A DNA stretch of 64,000 bases from Tanypteryx hageni (GCA_028673005.1 CM054114.1:127749307-127813306), one strand, 5' to 3'; shown: positions 10,086 through 23,735, counted from the stretch's first letter. Numbers and translations are program-made. The notes: generated from the sequence alone by a model not told the origin.

Positions 10086-12553
10086 CATAGTCGTTTAGAT
10101 AAGCAAAAGAATCCAAACTAAATCCAAGTACCATTAGATTACGTAATTTCGCGAAAAATCCTACGATAATTTAAGGCAATCTATGCACTCGTATATATTA
10201 CACGTATGCGGATTGAGACAATAATTGATTCTCGAAGTTAAACAATGACGAGGTTGGCAAGGCAACATCCTGTTTAAAAGCCAATATTTTCCAAAAATAT
10301 ATTTGATTTAAATATTTAATGTGAGAGATTTCGAATGGCAGGCGAAAAAATATGAATATAATAAGAAACTTCATTAACTTTTCTAAAATATAATTTCAAT
10401 TTAATGATCGTACGTTAATTCCTTCTAATTTAAATTTCCAAAATAATTAAAGCATGCACTCTTAAAAGTCGCTTTTTACGTTCTATCTTACGGAAAATGG
10501 AAATCGTCCCCCTGGAGTCGAACCCGGGTCTTTTTTCGTTATTTAATTTTTATAACTGAAATTTCAATCTTCCACTTAATCGATAAGTTTTTTAAAAAAG
10601 CGTTAAAATGTGCCATTGATGATGTCAGGGTTAGGTACATAGTTAGGTTTTTATTAATAGAGATTATGAAATGTTTTCGGTCTTCAACGATGAAAAATAT
10701 TACCTACTATAGTAACGACTCCAATACCTTTCAATGAGAATTGATTTTCCATACTTTAAGAGCATTGATTTAATGCTTAGACCGCATTATAAGCCATTTT
10801 ATTTCAGCCAACGACGTATACATACACTATGATAACGTGTTAATTTTAAATTAATTTTTTTATCAGACTATTTAATAAAAGGTACGGATGATGATACCAT
10901 AATAATAACACACCAAATATCCCAATTTTTACATAAATTTTAGTGTAACATATAGGCTGTCTTAATTATGATTATAATTATTGCTTAAAAAGGGCGATCT
11001 GAGCCATGAAACTTGAAATTCGAAAACGTGGACGCGATCCGATTGCCGGAGAATTTAGAAATTCCGGATAGATGTCTTAATTTCGCGGAAAATGAAAACT
11101 CATCTTATTTAAATGGGCTCTTTGTAGTTCAAATGCTGTCACGTCGGTTTATTTACGAGTTTATATCTTGGTGTTAGGTTTTTTAAGCGCTTTCTTGTAA
11201 AAAGTAGCCACGCACACATATTTTCAAATACATTCAACATACATGAAATGTCTTTCAAAGTTTTGCTTGATCTTGCTTTGACTAATTATTCTATGTTCGA
11301 TGATAGAGCGAGAAGCGCAATAAATTAATCATTACGAGATAAGGAAAAAAATTCAAGAGATTCGGAAACTGTATGCCGGAGAATATCAATAAGGAGGAGG
11401 CCCGAGCCCTGACTAATTAATGGGTTCTCATTAGACCTGAACGGAAGGAATTTGAGGGAAAACCGAGAGGAGTGGGAGCATAAAAAAGTTTTCTTTTTAA
11501 ATTGAGTCTTCGACGTTTCGGAGAAAGAAGCGGATTTAGAGTTTTCTCAGGAAAAATTAAGAGGAAACAATGTCTATAAGGAAAACGAAAGTATCGTAAG
11601 TATTTAGAAGGAGTAGGCAAAGAGGGGGCATAGGCTGAAAAATAAAATAAATCCACGGTGCCGAATGTGTGGAGGAAACATTTTTTTGAAGTCTGCCTTT
11701 TTATTAGCTCCATAAACGCCTTGTTGCGCATATGCTCCATTAAAGATTAAGGAAATTAAGCTTTGGGAGGAGAGGAGAGGCGAAGAAAGCCTTTACTTCC
11801 CTAAAAATAAGACTAAGTTATAATATGAATGGAAGCGTGCGGGTCGGAAAAAAATGCCGAAAATGGACAAATGACGCTAAAGAGAGGGAAAATTAAGGAG
11901 AAGAAAATATATAATATAAGAATGATTATGTATCTTATTATAAAGAAGCGTGAAACGTAAAAGTAAAAGAAACTCAGAAGGAGACGGGAAAATGTGCAAG
12001 CCCCAGATTTACCTGTAACTAGATATCTTTCTGCTGGAGATAACTCTTGGCAAAAACCAAGAATAGGTTAAACAGCGAGTAAAATTGATTCGAAGGATGG
12101 TAAAAATAGCCGACAAGGCGAATGAAAGGGTCGGAATAGTGTATCAGAAAACTATATTGGGAGAGAATATGTTAATATATGATGATAGGTTTCATAGATC
12201 ACACAGAGCGCAGAAAAACAGGCAGCTGAACCTCTCCAACGAATATAATTAAAATGGATAGCAAAGATATGAACAAATCATATCGTCATAAATTAGTTCA
12301 AATGGATTTCATTACCTAAATAATTTAAAAATATCGTATTAATTAGTAAAAGAAAAGTAATTAGAAAACTGAATTATTATAAATAATTGAATTAAAATAG
12401 ATAGCAACAATATAAACTAACCTTATTGATATAAATTAGTATTAAATGGATTTTCATAGTTGAACTCTTTTCAAAAGATCGCAATAATTAATTTAAGAAT
12501 TCAAAATTCATAAAAAAGCCATTAAACACCTATCCATATCTTCACAAGCGTAA
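10086..12553. other. No recognisable gene
   Basis: Mostly AT-rich. On the minus strand about 10512-10530, CCCGGGTTCGACTCC resembles the T-arm/B-box of a tRNA, but no A-box or rest of a tRNA is present, so it is at most a truncated SINE. The 107-codon minus frame at 11417-11740 matches no known family. Confidence 0.4.
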
Positions 12554-12561
12554 ATTATAAC

Positions 12562-14217
12562 TAGGCTTGGTAGGATTCGATTTAAATCAAAAAACGTGGA
12601 TATATTTTTTAAAAATTCAAAATCGACGAAAATGAATAATTGTCGATAAGCGTCGATTTTCCAAAAAGATGGAAAAGTATACGTCCAAAAACCTATTCTG
12701 AATTATAATATTTAAGTCGTTTGTTTACTTTTTTCGCAGTATTATTTTCTACCTACGATTTTGTTCCTTTTCTGGGCTTGCATTAATAGTGGGACTGAAA
12801 GAAGGGTATTTTCTTACACTCAAATATGCGTCTTTTTGACGTTTCTACTCCGGACAATCAGGTAACTGCAAGGCCCTAGGGTAGTTTTGAGAACCCATGT
12901 TTCTTAGCCCTTCTGAGGTTTTTGAGCTTATATTTGCCGACCTAATGGTGGGATATTCCACGAGCATTTCTATAAAGATAAGGTCATGGATATGCCCTGC
13001 TGATAATGCCTCTAACCTGTTAAACAAGATTAGGAGAAAGAAATTTCGGTGGTCGTTTGAAGACAGCCCGCTAATAGTTTTCTACCCCTTCCACTCATCA
13101 ACCCCGTGGAGTGTATTCAGGAAACAAATGTTTCTCGATCCTTTCTAGGTTTTTTTCTATAGATGACCTTGTTGTATGCACTTTCATCCGTTCTCTCTAT
13201 GCACAACCCGATCTTTTGGCAGTCTTTTTCTTAAAGTTATCCATAAGTGATCGTTCCTCTCTCGTGCTTTTGGCTCCTTCGTCTTTTGCTAACGGTTAGC
13301 AAATTGTATTTCATATATAATGGTTTAAAAAGGTGCACATAAATTAGCAATTGTTACTAAAAATTGAGGAGGGATTAAATATTAATATTTATTTGCTATT
13401 TGTTGTAAAATATTTTGCAGATTGGAGAAACATTTTAATCAGGATTTGTGGTAGATCGTGCGCTCAATAATAAAGTTTAATTTTTCTCACTATATATTTT
13501 ATATTAAATAAAGAGAATATGTAGTGCAGTGATGAAATATATCAAATGATACAAAATATTAGATAGTTCTTTTTTGACGTCTAAAATATTATTGTGATAA
13601 TTATAGCGTTAATGTTTCTTCCTTAATTGGCATCAACGAATGTCTAAAAGCCTTTAGGCTGAACTCAGAAATTATTTTGTTAAAGAATGTTTCTCGGCAA
13701 AAGCAACAGCATATTGTTCGGATTATATAAATTAAACGTTTTCTAGTTTCCGTTATACAATTTAAAGAGGTAACTCATAATTTACTACCTACATTCGCGA
13801 TACAATATATTTGTCAACGACGCGATAAGAATTATACGAAATCAAAAATATCTAGATTTGAAAATACCATCTTACGATATTTGAGATTAAAAATATACTA
13901 AGTTTCAGTGTGATAGAACAACAATAATATTCTCGTGAACGATATGCAAAGCACTAATTTGGTTTAATTATTCAGTTAGAAAAAGACGTAAATTAACTAT
14001 TAATATACGTTTTTCATAAAGATTGGTTGTCGAAATCATTACGTTTAGCAAAATTGGTATAGAAAGGAGTGAAAATACAAGAACAAGAAATATCTTTTCA
14101 TGTTCGCACTATGAACTTTTTCTGCACTAACTATTTTTATTATTTAAAGAGGTAAGCTTTCAAGTCAAAATATTCTTGTGTATATATGTGGTGTATATAG
14201 TTACTTATGTATCTGTA

Positions 14218-14297
<80 letters not shown>

Positions 14298-14838
14298 TAC
14301 GCCGTGAATACGTCGCATTAACACGTTGTGGATCGGTTTTAGACTCCCTTACTACACTCAGATCCTGGCCTTTTTGTCATAAATCCAAAAATAATTCTCG
14401 TGACCGGCTCTAATGTAGTGATTTTCTTGGTTAAAAGTCACGATTTAATTCGTAAAAGATCAAATTAACGATTTAAATATACTTATTATTTTGTATACTT
14501 GCTTTACTGGGAGTAAAAGATAAAATAATATGTTAATAAATTCGTCCTTGAGTGTTTTCTTTAATATCAACATTTAAAAATTTAAGAATTTCCAAATAAA
14601 AAGTAAATTTAAATAATCGAATTGAAAGGCCGAAATATGCCAGCCATATATGTAAGTAGTAATTTTAAGAGTTGATATTAGTCGAAAATATCTCGGGAAA
14701 ATAAAGGTCGGTTATAAAAAATTAAACGTCGAATGTAGTAATTTTAATCGTCGGTATTTGTCGAAAATCTCACGGGAAAATAAACGTCGCTTTAAATCGT
14801 CGCTTTAAAAAAAATAACGTAAAATTCTACCAAGCCTA
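12562..14838. mobile_element. hAT-like transposon with perfect 8-bp TSD
   Basis: Terminal inverted repeats begin TAGGCTTGGTAGRATT on both strands (12562 inward and 14838 inward), fitting hAT YARNG. They are flanked by a perfect 8-bp TSD ATTATAAC at 12554-12561 and 14839-14846. Subterminal regions are rich in CGTCGATTTT and TTAATCGTCG-type words, as in hAT elements with AATCGA-type subterminal repeats. At 2277 bp it is shorter than an autonomous hAT. Small open frames at 12845-13299 do not resemble a hAT transposase that I recognise. It contains an (AT)n array at 14222-14293. Confidence 0.85.
14222..14293. repeat. (AT)n microsatellite inside the hAT-like element
   Basis: About 72 bases of nearly perfect AT dinucleotide repeat. 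Confidence 0.97.
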
Positions 14839-14849
14839 ATTATAACTAA

Positions 14850-15616
14850 CTAAAATATTTACCCGTGCTTCGCACGGGTGGCTGTTTAAATGAAATATAG
14901 CGCATATTTTATTACTAAAATTGATATACTTTATTTAAAACTTTTTATGTTGATTTTGAAATAAAAATTATCTACTAATTCACTACTTCTTACTATAAAG
15001 GTTGACTATATATAAACTAATTAATAAATTTATTAATAGCACTAAAATTCATACAAAATAGAATACGTAAATACCAATGTGTTGAATTCAAATTTAAATT
15101 AAATAATATAGTATATTATTACACAAAGTTTAAGCACGATTCACTAAATAAAAATATTTATTAACTAAATAAATAAACCGAAACAATATTAAGTCCTTGG
15201 ATTTTAACAATGTCATTGTCGCTAAGGTATTATCTTTAAAAATGCAAATTTAGTCAAAATTAATGAGAATAAACGTGAAATGCGAGCGATTTCAATTAAA
15301 AGAAGAAAAAAGACGATAAGAATAAAAAATATGATCACTTTTCTTAAGTACCGTGCAGATACGAAGTTCTTACGTCAATTTGTCAAATTTATATAAGCAA
15401 ATGAATAAAAGCCTGCACTTATAAAAGTCAATTTTTACGTGTTACCATGCGGGGAATAAATTTTTTATGGGAAATTTGGGGGGAATTTAAACTACTCTAC
15501 GGCCTTTTCCTAGGTTCCCCCAATAATCGTGACAAGTTTCGTTACGATACCTTTGAAGGTGTGGATTTGCATAGCATAACATACATACATCCAAACATTT
15601 GAAATTATAGTATAGA
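14850..15616 (-). mobile_element. Non-autonomous Helitron (~770 bp)
   Basis: Read on the minus strand it starts A|TCTATACTATAATTTC at 15616, close to the common arthropod Helitron 5' end. It finishes with the strong hairpin CCCGTGC-GAA-GCACGGG (14862-14878), 8 bases, then TTAG (14853-14850) followed by T. It has no TIRs and no TSD, as expected for Helitrons. The 5' part contains GACAAGTTTCGTTACGATAC (plus strand about 15531-15550). No Rep/helicase coding is seen. Its end lies within a few bases of the hAT TSD. Confidence 0.7.
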
Positions 15617-15717
15617 TATTAGCGGATTACAAGTGTGCTATCTCAAACCTCAGAAAATCACCAACTTAGTAAGTGTCCACTGGGCTTAATCCAACACCTT
15701 GTTGCCACCGTCATTAA

Positions 15718-16301
15718 CCTACTCTCCAGAATGGAAATAGGCTTATAGTTTCGTCGTTGTCTGTCTGTCCGTCCCCCATTAACTTTTGAACCAATTGACC
15801 GATTCTCATGAAGCTTGGTGGACATCTCTTGCTACATGGGCCGAACTCCCGAGGATAGTTTATGTTGCGAAGATTGAAGCCCCGGGTTCGATTCCAGGAA
15901 TTATCCTTCCCATTTGATTTACATGGGAAATCTAAAATCCATCGTGCAGTGTAATTTTCTCTTGCTCATTAAAATATCTTAGAATATTAATATCGGAGCA
16001 AGTTTTGAACTCTCTGAGAAAAAGAATGAAGGTTCTAATTTTTTATCGTAGAATGTTGCTTATCCATTGTATTTCTTAGAATTTCGCGTAAATACTGGCG
16101 TTTTATCACTCATTACGAGAGTGTTGCCATAGCAATGACTATTGTTGGGCTCGAATTAGGTATGGTCTACTATATGCAAGTGTTATTTTTGCCGCATAAG
16201 TACGCGTGATCAATTTCGGTTTCCGTTCGAATGTATTTGTAATATTTTGTAACGTTAAAATATGAACTTTGAAAACACAAAGAGAAACTCATACGCGGTG
16301 A
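15718..16301 (+). repeat. Interspersed repeat family 1, copy B
   Basis: About 580 bases homologous to 5863-6421. It keeps a block (about 15776-15815, with TTGAACCAATTGACCGATTC) that is missing in copy A. It contains the B-box-like GGTTCGATTCC at about 15885. Unrelated flanks on either side of both copies show that it is an interspersed repeat and not a local duplication. Confidence 0.8.
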
Positions 16302-19300
16302 CCATTTAGTTAAGCTGTTATAATATTATCTTTATCCCCATTTCGAATGTAAATTATTAGTTGAAACATGGAAATCAAAACGAAACACTACCATAGTAAC
16401 GGGCCAACATAGATAGTTCATAAGGAGTTTGTTAAACCCTACTTAAATGCAAATAAATTTCAAAATCTACAGGTTTCATGCTTGTCACCAGTCAAAACTA
16501 TTCTGAAAGTCTTAACATCTGAGCTCTTCTCGATGTTTCAAAATTTTGCGCACGTACGGACGGACAATGTGAAAACCTAAGCGATTTCAAAAGAAATCGC
16601 GAAAATATATTTCGCGTTAGTAAATGTCAACCCACAACCCTATTAATTTATTATAATATTTGAATTATGGGAACAAATTTCAACAAATTTAGAGTCGGAA
16701 AAAGAGTATTTTTAACCTATGACTTGAAACTTCCATTTTTATCGCCTCTGTTATTTATACAAAAAACACTCCCAGTGTCTTAAAATACAACATGAACGTC
16801 AATTTCAGTGTGTGCTGCTGAAAATAAAAAAACATTAATAACTCCAGCGAGAGTTAGGCACGCGGAGTGAACAAGGACTCACTCTAATCGTTTCGTTCTA
16901 ACAGAAAACGCGACCTCGTACCTATATTTCTCAAACGATTCTTTCAACTTTTCTCCCTCAATATCCATCCCAAACTCTCTCTATAACAGCACACGAAAAC
17001 AGATACACAACTCGCGACGGTATTAGAGCGAACGTGGTTTTGTTTCACGCCTTCCTTTTTTCCCCTATACATCCAAAAGTAAACCAAAAAAACACCAGAA
17101 GCAACAGAACGCAACAACGCTTTTCAATCCACCGTTCCCAACTGAGCGCCCTCTACACTGGCGTAAACAGAAACAAGAGCTTGAGAGAGAAAGAGGTATG
17201 GAGAGAGATGTTCCATAAACCCGTGCGATATTCATCGTTGTGAGATGGAGAGGGAGAGAGAAAGGAGAGAGAAAAAGATAAAACAAAAAAGCGAGGGTGA
17301 CAGAAAGAAAATAAAAAATAAAGCTGCGAAAAAAGTAATACGGGGATGGTTGACACAAACACAGAGAAAATTTGCAAGCATTATTGTAGCATTGTTTCGC
17401 TTATGCGCTGCATAAAACTCTTTTGTTGTTTCCATACACGCGAGAGAATTTTTTTTATATTACGGGCAGAAGGTATAAGAAAGAAATTATAACGTCAAGA
17501 GAGGGAGAGGATAGGAGGGTAAGGGGAGAGAATGTTATGAGACAGAGAGGAAGAGGAGGAAAGAGGAGGGACGCGGGGAAAAGGGGGTTTTGGGATATTT
17601 TTGCGGAAGACAAAGGAATCACGGCGGCGTAGAAAGGCTAAGAGTGCTCCTGACCTCTGTCGGTAGTTTGGGGAAGGGGATTATGAGGAGGAGAAGAGGG
17701 AGAGTGAGCTGAGATGAAGGTGGAGTGGGGGGAGGATCGATCGAAGCGCCACAAACGACGGTCTCTGGATTTTCCTTGGTAATGGGTCCATTGTCAACGC
17801 GGGATGGGTAACAATGATCTTTCAGGGACCGCTTCGAGTGGAAGGGGATCGAGGAGACGGGCGAAGTGGCAACACTGCGATAGACACCTCCCCCTTTTTA
17901 ACTCGTTTCCCACTCCCATCTTTCCACCCTTTTCGCACTCATCCCCCACCCCCACACCACGGGCGTCAACGGCGCGAATGTCTCGATAAAAAAGAGAGAA
18001 ATTTCGAGATGAATGGGATGGCTTGTTTCGCCTGCTGTTTTTTTGGCTCTGGGCCTTCGTAATTATGAAAAGGGAATCTTAACTGACGCGCGAGGTGGTT
18101 GGATAATACGAGACTGTCTGGAGGACATGTCGACATAATTACTCCAAATTGTTCGAGGGAGGTGGGCAAACTTTTTACTACGGGCCTTGAGGTCATCTCA
18201 TCCGTTATAGGGTCACCTCGAGCCTAACATTTCCCCCGTCGCTTGACTGATCGCTGTTGTTTTGGATGAAAATGAAAGGTCGCGGATAAATGATAGGCGC
18301 GTGCAACTTGTTACTCGACCGGGACGATCCCGTTCTGTTCTTTGGTATGCTTTCGCGCTTATGCGATCGTTAATTTGATCGATTTCGCCTTTTTTACGAA
18401 TACATATTCGGACGCGTATGTAAAATTGTGGGAATAATTGCGATAAAATATTATTTTGATTGGAAAGGTAATTAACTGAAAACGTCATATAAAAGTTTAA
18501 TACGATTATCAGATCATAATATTAAAGTTCTTTGAATAGATTAAGCCATGTAAATGATATCGTAAAAGTATACTGACTGCGCTAACTGCATTAAAGATTA
18601 GAATTTCCTTTAATTTTAATTACGCAACCGTTTGCAGCCAATAATTCAAATAATTATGAAGCCCTGGGCAAAAAACTTAACCGTAACTACTTTAGACAGA
18701 AATTATGAGGAAGATATAAATTTACATTACATATACTTGGTAATGGTGTAATGTAAATAAGATCACGACAATGCAAACCAAACTCTGAATAATTACATAA
18801 ATTTGAATTTAAAAACGTAAGATTACGACAATTGGTACATAAAATATCAGGTAAAATTACTATAACGGCATTATTTATTACGAAATAATTTCAATAATTT
18901 TACATTTTTGTGCCACCACGCAACATGGCGCAAGAAATTGTTCGTACCACCGTGACTCTAATCACATTTAAAATATTGACATAAAAGTGTCGTGACGACG
19001 TTATAACCTTAAATGGTCAACAGCAAAGCGGAATCGACGTCAAAAGCATCAGTGCAAATCGAGTCCTCAAAAAAAATAAACACCCGTTATACTTTTAACA
19101 CGCTTTCGTGACACCGAGTTAGTTTTAAACACGACAGCGAACAAATATCACCCGAGTAGGTAGAGCTGACCGTAGAGTACCATTTCAAAAACAATGGAAT
19201 CACAAACGGCGCAATGCGAGCGAAAATATTTTACTCCGAAACATCCAGCTGATCCCTTTAAAACGACAAACAAATCAACTTGCTAAAAGAGATTTTCATA

Positions 19301-20535
19301 AAGGGATAATAATAGACATCTGATTATAAATTGGGCAATTTTTTCAAGAGCGTAAGGAGGAGAATTTTAAATTTTCAAACGTGGGTCAGTTAAAAAAAAT
19401 TGAAAAAAATTACACAGATATTAATAGGAATAACACGAAACTACCGTATCAAAAATAATAATAATAAGATAAATAACAAAATTCTTCCCCTTTATCGTGA
19501 CTAAATTCTTTTTTCGCTTTGGATGATAAAAGACCAGACCAAAAAAAGCACGTAGGCGAAAAGAAGGAACTGTTGTGTTTCTTTGAAAGACACTTTGACG
19601 AAAGAAAAAAATAAACACGAGGGAGAACAAAAAGTCAAACCTTGGATGCATGACGGCTTGGGAGACCGTTACCTCTGAGGAATAGAGAGGAAGGGGAAAA
19701 GAAAAAAGTCCCCCGTGCAAATAAAAAAATCCAGAGTGTGGGAGAGTGAGAATTGGAGAGAAAGTGCGGGGGGAGGGGGTTCGGCGGAGTAAAAGATGAG
19801 AGAATAAAGAGATCAAAGTTTGACATATTTGCCATTACATCGAGGAAACGTGGCAGAAAAGACACGTTCGTCCGATACATCTTATACGCGTTATTACGAA
19901 AACAAAAGAACGATGTGTTGCGTGACGAAGTCGAGGGGGATAGAAAATCACGCGGACCGATGCGTTTCGTTGCTATCTCGGGCACCGAGATAACAAGAGA
20001 TGTTCGAAATTATAAAAAGCGTTTGAAATTGAGTTGCGTTTTCGGCTGTTTTACTTATTTAAAATTTCATCGTTTTACTTTGCCTACGAATTCATTTATT
20101 AGGATTTTACAACCGCACGAAACTCTTTCCTTTACTCGTTTTCATTTCCTTTAACTTAAATTATGCAAAGTTTGAGATAGCGGATAAGCAGGTCGAGATG
20201 TCGGGTGAATAGTCATTCATTTAACAGCGAAATTTTCTTTTTCGGAACCACCGAAAAAGTACATCGATGGTTGAGAATTACAGTCACAGCCACAACTTGG
20301 AAAGAGAAGAATTTCAGAGCAAATTACATAAAGCGCTTGTTTTCTAAATAACGCTTAGAAATATCTTTCTCGCATGAATGCTTCTCAAATTATTAGCAAA
20401 GTTCTAATGTAGACACCAATAACTCCCCAACAGTTAATTCTAAATCCACCAAATTTTACCATGTATAACTCTCATATCGAGCAACTTATCTTGAAAATTC
20501 TTCAGGTTTTAGGATCCTAGAGATAGGTAGATAGA
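16302..20535. other. No recognisable gene; locally higher GC 16.8-18.4 kb
   Basis: Includes a GA-rich stretch at about 17490-17790. Open frames such as 17065-17358, 17814-18062, 18213-18488 and 19421-20154 match no family I recognise. The 16.8-18.4 kb part has more CpG and GC than its surroundings and could hold part of a host transcription unit, but I see no convincing exon. Confidence 0.35.
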
Positions 20536-20622
20536 TATTCATTCGTCTTTGTTTGGGCGAGATTGAGACTAACAATAAGCAACCTCTACTTCCATCTAAC
20601 CCGTTGCCAACTACAAACAGGA
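20536..20622 (-). repeat. Repeat family 2, copy A (probable LINE 3' end)
   Basis: Shares with 38604-38695 a TCTTTRTTYGGG start, GAGATTGAGACTAA, then a CCAYCTAACCC word. Read on the minus strand this is a 3' end with the polyadenylation-like word AATAAAGAC in copy B (AACAAAGAC here), followed by a GAAT-type tail. Confidence 0.55.
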
Positions 20623-22735
20623 AGAAATTAATAAAGAATAAAAATAGAATAACAGACTACATAAAATTAATTACTACATAAATACAATGTCAAGTTAGCA
20701 TTTTTGAAAATGAGAAGAGATGGTGATTTGTTATTTGTGAGGAAAAACAACGGAAAGTTAAGGTATTATTCCCTAGGAAAAACCCCACTGCGGGAAAACA
20801 CCCACACAAGAAGTGAAAAACCTGCGAAACCTACTAATAACAATATTTAAAGACTGGGAGGATCATATTGGAAAAGTACAGAGATACTGCAAAGACAGAC
20901 GGACAAAAAACGATTTTTTTAGAAAAAGACGCTAAAAACATAAATTCAAATACACTTAACTGATGAACATAAATGATGCAATATTTCTAATTGAATTACC
21001 TAAAAATCGTCTATTTCACACAGTACATTTAAAATATCGGAAAGGAAGCAAGAGGATGTACAAACAGTTTAAATCTATACGCGGTATCTCAGAGTAAAAG
21101 TAAAAATCATTCTCGCCGTGTCTTGTTGATAAGGAGAATAAAGTAGATAAAACTTTTAAAATTTAAAACTTTAGTTTCATTCAGGATTGGAACTTCAGAA
21201 AAACACAGACTGCTGTATATATGGCTCGTTATTAACGCAAGCTCCCGCGAGTCGAAACAAACAGTTTTGTCGAGAGGAAAAAAGAGCCTGCCATCTTCTG
21301 TGCCAAGAAGGTGTATTGAGTGCAAAATTCAACGTCTATCCCAAGCGGAAAAGAGAAAGAATAACAATCGCCTCAGAGTTCTTTCACCTATGCCCGTTTC
21401 TTGTAACACCTTGCAATGGAAGAAGGGTCATGTTATTCCCTTTGAAAATGCACGTTGTTCTGTACCGTTATTATTTTCTTCATCTTTTAAGGTGAAATAT
21501 TGAACAACGAAGCTTCTTTAGCATACTCTCTTGAGGGACGGCGTCAGAGCATTATCGGAATATTTAAGAAAGGCTTCTTATATAGAACTGGAGAGGACTC
21601 GTACATGCCTTTTGGATGAGGAGTGGATTTTTGTGCGAAATAAGTCAGTTCTTACGGCTGCCCCCTCACTTCATATAAGTGGATTTGAAAGTACGTCGAT
21701 AGTGAGAATATAAATCGATGGCATTCAAAACCAAAGGCAAATAGTTAAAAAAGTAATATGACATAAAAAAGTAAATACTTATTTATAATTCGATATACTT
21801 TTCGTCTACCTTTAATTTAATACGAAGTTATAAAAATCAAGTCTTCTGAGTTCACTTAAACTGAAACAAATTTTAATGAACAATTACAGATAAATCAACT
21901 AACCCTATTTTAAGATGTTTAATATATTTTGTGTACTTTATCAAATTATTTTATATCGCACAAAATAATCTTTGGAGCTTCAAAGAAAATTAACACCCAA
22001 GTACATTAAGAAAACTTGAGAAAAGGCTTTTCACTCGGAGAGGAATTGTTATTTTTTTACCGGTACCAAAAGCTTTTCAACAGAGTCAATCATGTGGAAA
22101 TAATTAAGTTATTTTTTAATTTTGTTCCTTTTTGCGCTCAGAGATAACATCTCGGCGGTGCTCTCAAATCCTCATTATAATGAAACACCTGAGTACTTCC
22201 CACTTTAAATAGAAGGAACCACGGATATTCTACAGTGTAACGCTTTTGTTTTACCAAAAGCGAATCCGAAAAAAGCAGTTCATTCAGAAAACGAATCATA
22301 GTGCCAGGACAAACAATAGGACCAATCCTATCTTCTTAAGTGAGGAACTTCCACCATATTGCTCTAAAAGTATTAGATAGCAAAAAATAATTCGTGCTCG
22401 ACCGAGCCTGAAGGATCATCCTGTCGTCGATGGTACTGGAAAAGATATAAAAACAAAACACTCGAGACAAACGAAAAAGAAATTCCTAAGGAAACGAGAA
22501 AGAAAAATAAAAGGAACGACAGGGAGAGGGAGGGTAGGGCAAGGTTTTTCATTCCAATTTGCAAAAGGGATCTTCCTGGAAGAGAAAACAATAATGGAAG
22601 AAAGAGGGAGATGGAGTGAAGGACAACCCGAAAAACTATATTGTTCGGAGTAAAATGAAACTCTTCTTACATGTAAGAGAGTGAAGAAGAGAGAGAAAAA
22701 GAGAGAGGGAATAAAGCACTTGGAGTGGAGGGATG
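20623..22735. other. No recognisable gene
   Basis: AT-rich. Frames of 60-102 codons at 21107-21713 and 22373-22591 match no known family. Confidence 0.4.
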
Positions 22736-22740
22736 GGTAT

Positions 22741-22891
22741 TGTTTATTTATTTATTTATGTATATTTAAATTGCTCTTAAATAGCTCTTCATGGCCTTTT
22801 ACAATGAGCGCAATAACGCTCGACAGGATTCGTACCCGCGACCCTAGCATTAGGAGCTAGACACGCTAACCTCCCTTCTACCAAGGCCGGC
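22741..22891 (-). mobile_element. Short tRNA-derived SINE
   Basis: On the minus strand the head reads GCCGGCCTTGGTAGAAGGG (A-box-like), then a CTAGC/GCTAG anticodon-like stem, then the B-box GGGTACGAATCC (22826-22837). The ~70-base body ends in an (AAAT)n tail (TTTATTTA on the plus strand at 22744-22759). Total ~150 bp. Its head is distinct from that of the larger SINE at 25 kb. The TSD is unclear. Confidence 0.7.
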
Positions 22892-22894
22892 ATG

Positions 22895-23735
22895 GAGAGG
22901 AAGGGAGAGAGGGAGAAATAGAGGGAGAAAGAAACAAACAAACGAGAGGGAGAGAGAAAGAGAGGAGTAAGAGGGGAAAGGATGGATAGAGGTTAAATAG
23001 AGGATGGGGAGAGGGAGGGAGAGGAAAGGAGAGTGGGAGAGAGGAAAGAAGAGAGTGGGAGAGAGAAGGAGTGAGAGAGGGGGAGGGAACGAGAGGGTGG
23101 GAGGAAATGAGAGGGAGAGAGAGGGATAGAGAGAGGGAGAGAGAGAGGGAGAGAGAGAGGGAGAGAGAGAGGGAGAGAGAGTGAGAGAGAGAAATAGAGG
23201 GGAGAGAGAGGGAGAGAGAGGTAGAAAGAGTTGGAGAGGTAGGAAGAGATGGAGAGAGCAGGTGAGAATAAAGGAGATAGAGAGAGAGAGTGTGTGTGTG
23301 TGTGTGAGGAGTTAGTATGGAAGAGAGAAAGGAGTGCCGAGGCAGAGATTAAGTACTGGAGCCTGGGAAGATGGAAACAGATTTTGTCGTAGAATACGAG
23401 TAATAACGCCGCACTAAGGTACAGAAATTAACCGTGAGGTAGCGGGAGAGTGTGCTTGAGAGAAACAGGCAGAAGCTAAGGGAAAGGAAAATTCGGTTGA
23501 AGGAGTGCCACGAGATTGAGAGAGACAGAGAAATAGATGGGGCAGGCGCAAGAAGTGAGCGGGAGACAAATTGGACGAGTGACGCAGGAAGGGGATGTAG
23601 GGAAGTCATGAAGAGGAAAAGACAAATGAAAAATGAGACAAGACACCCGAAAGGAGATGAAAACATGAAAAAGGAAGAGGAGATGAGAATATCCAGGATG
23701 AGACGTACATTCAAGGAAACAGAACTAATAATATG
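22895..23735. repeat. GA-rich tract with short tandem GAGAGAGAGGGA units
   Basis: Purine-only DNA on the plus strand. At 23106-23200 the GAGAGAGAGGGA unit repeats about every 12-14 bases, with a TG stretch near 23290. The 121- and 94-codon frames here are artefacts of the repeat. Confidence 0.85.

Noticed and set aside
10512..10530. tRNA gene from the B-box CCCGGGTTCGACTCC
   Set aside because: No A-box, acceptor arm or anticodon arm in the preceding 80 bases.
12845..13299. Transposase gene inside the hAT-like element
   Set aside because: The short frames on both strands show no BED finger, catalytic motifs or C-terminal dimerisation motif of hAT transposases.
23106..23240. CRISPR-like or satellite array
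   Set aside because: Units are only about 12-14 bases of GA sequence without unique spacers. This is a microsatellite-type tract in eukaryotic DNA.
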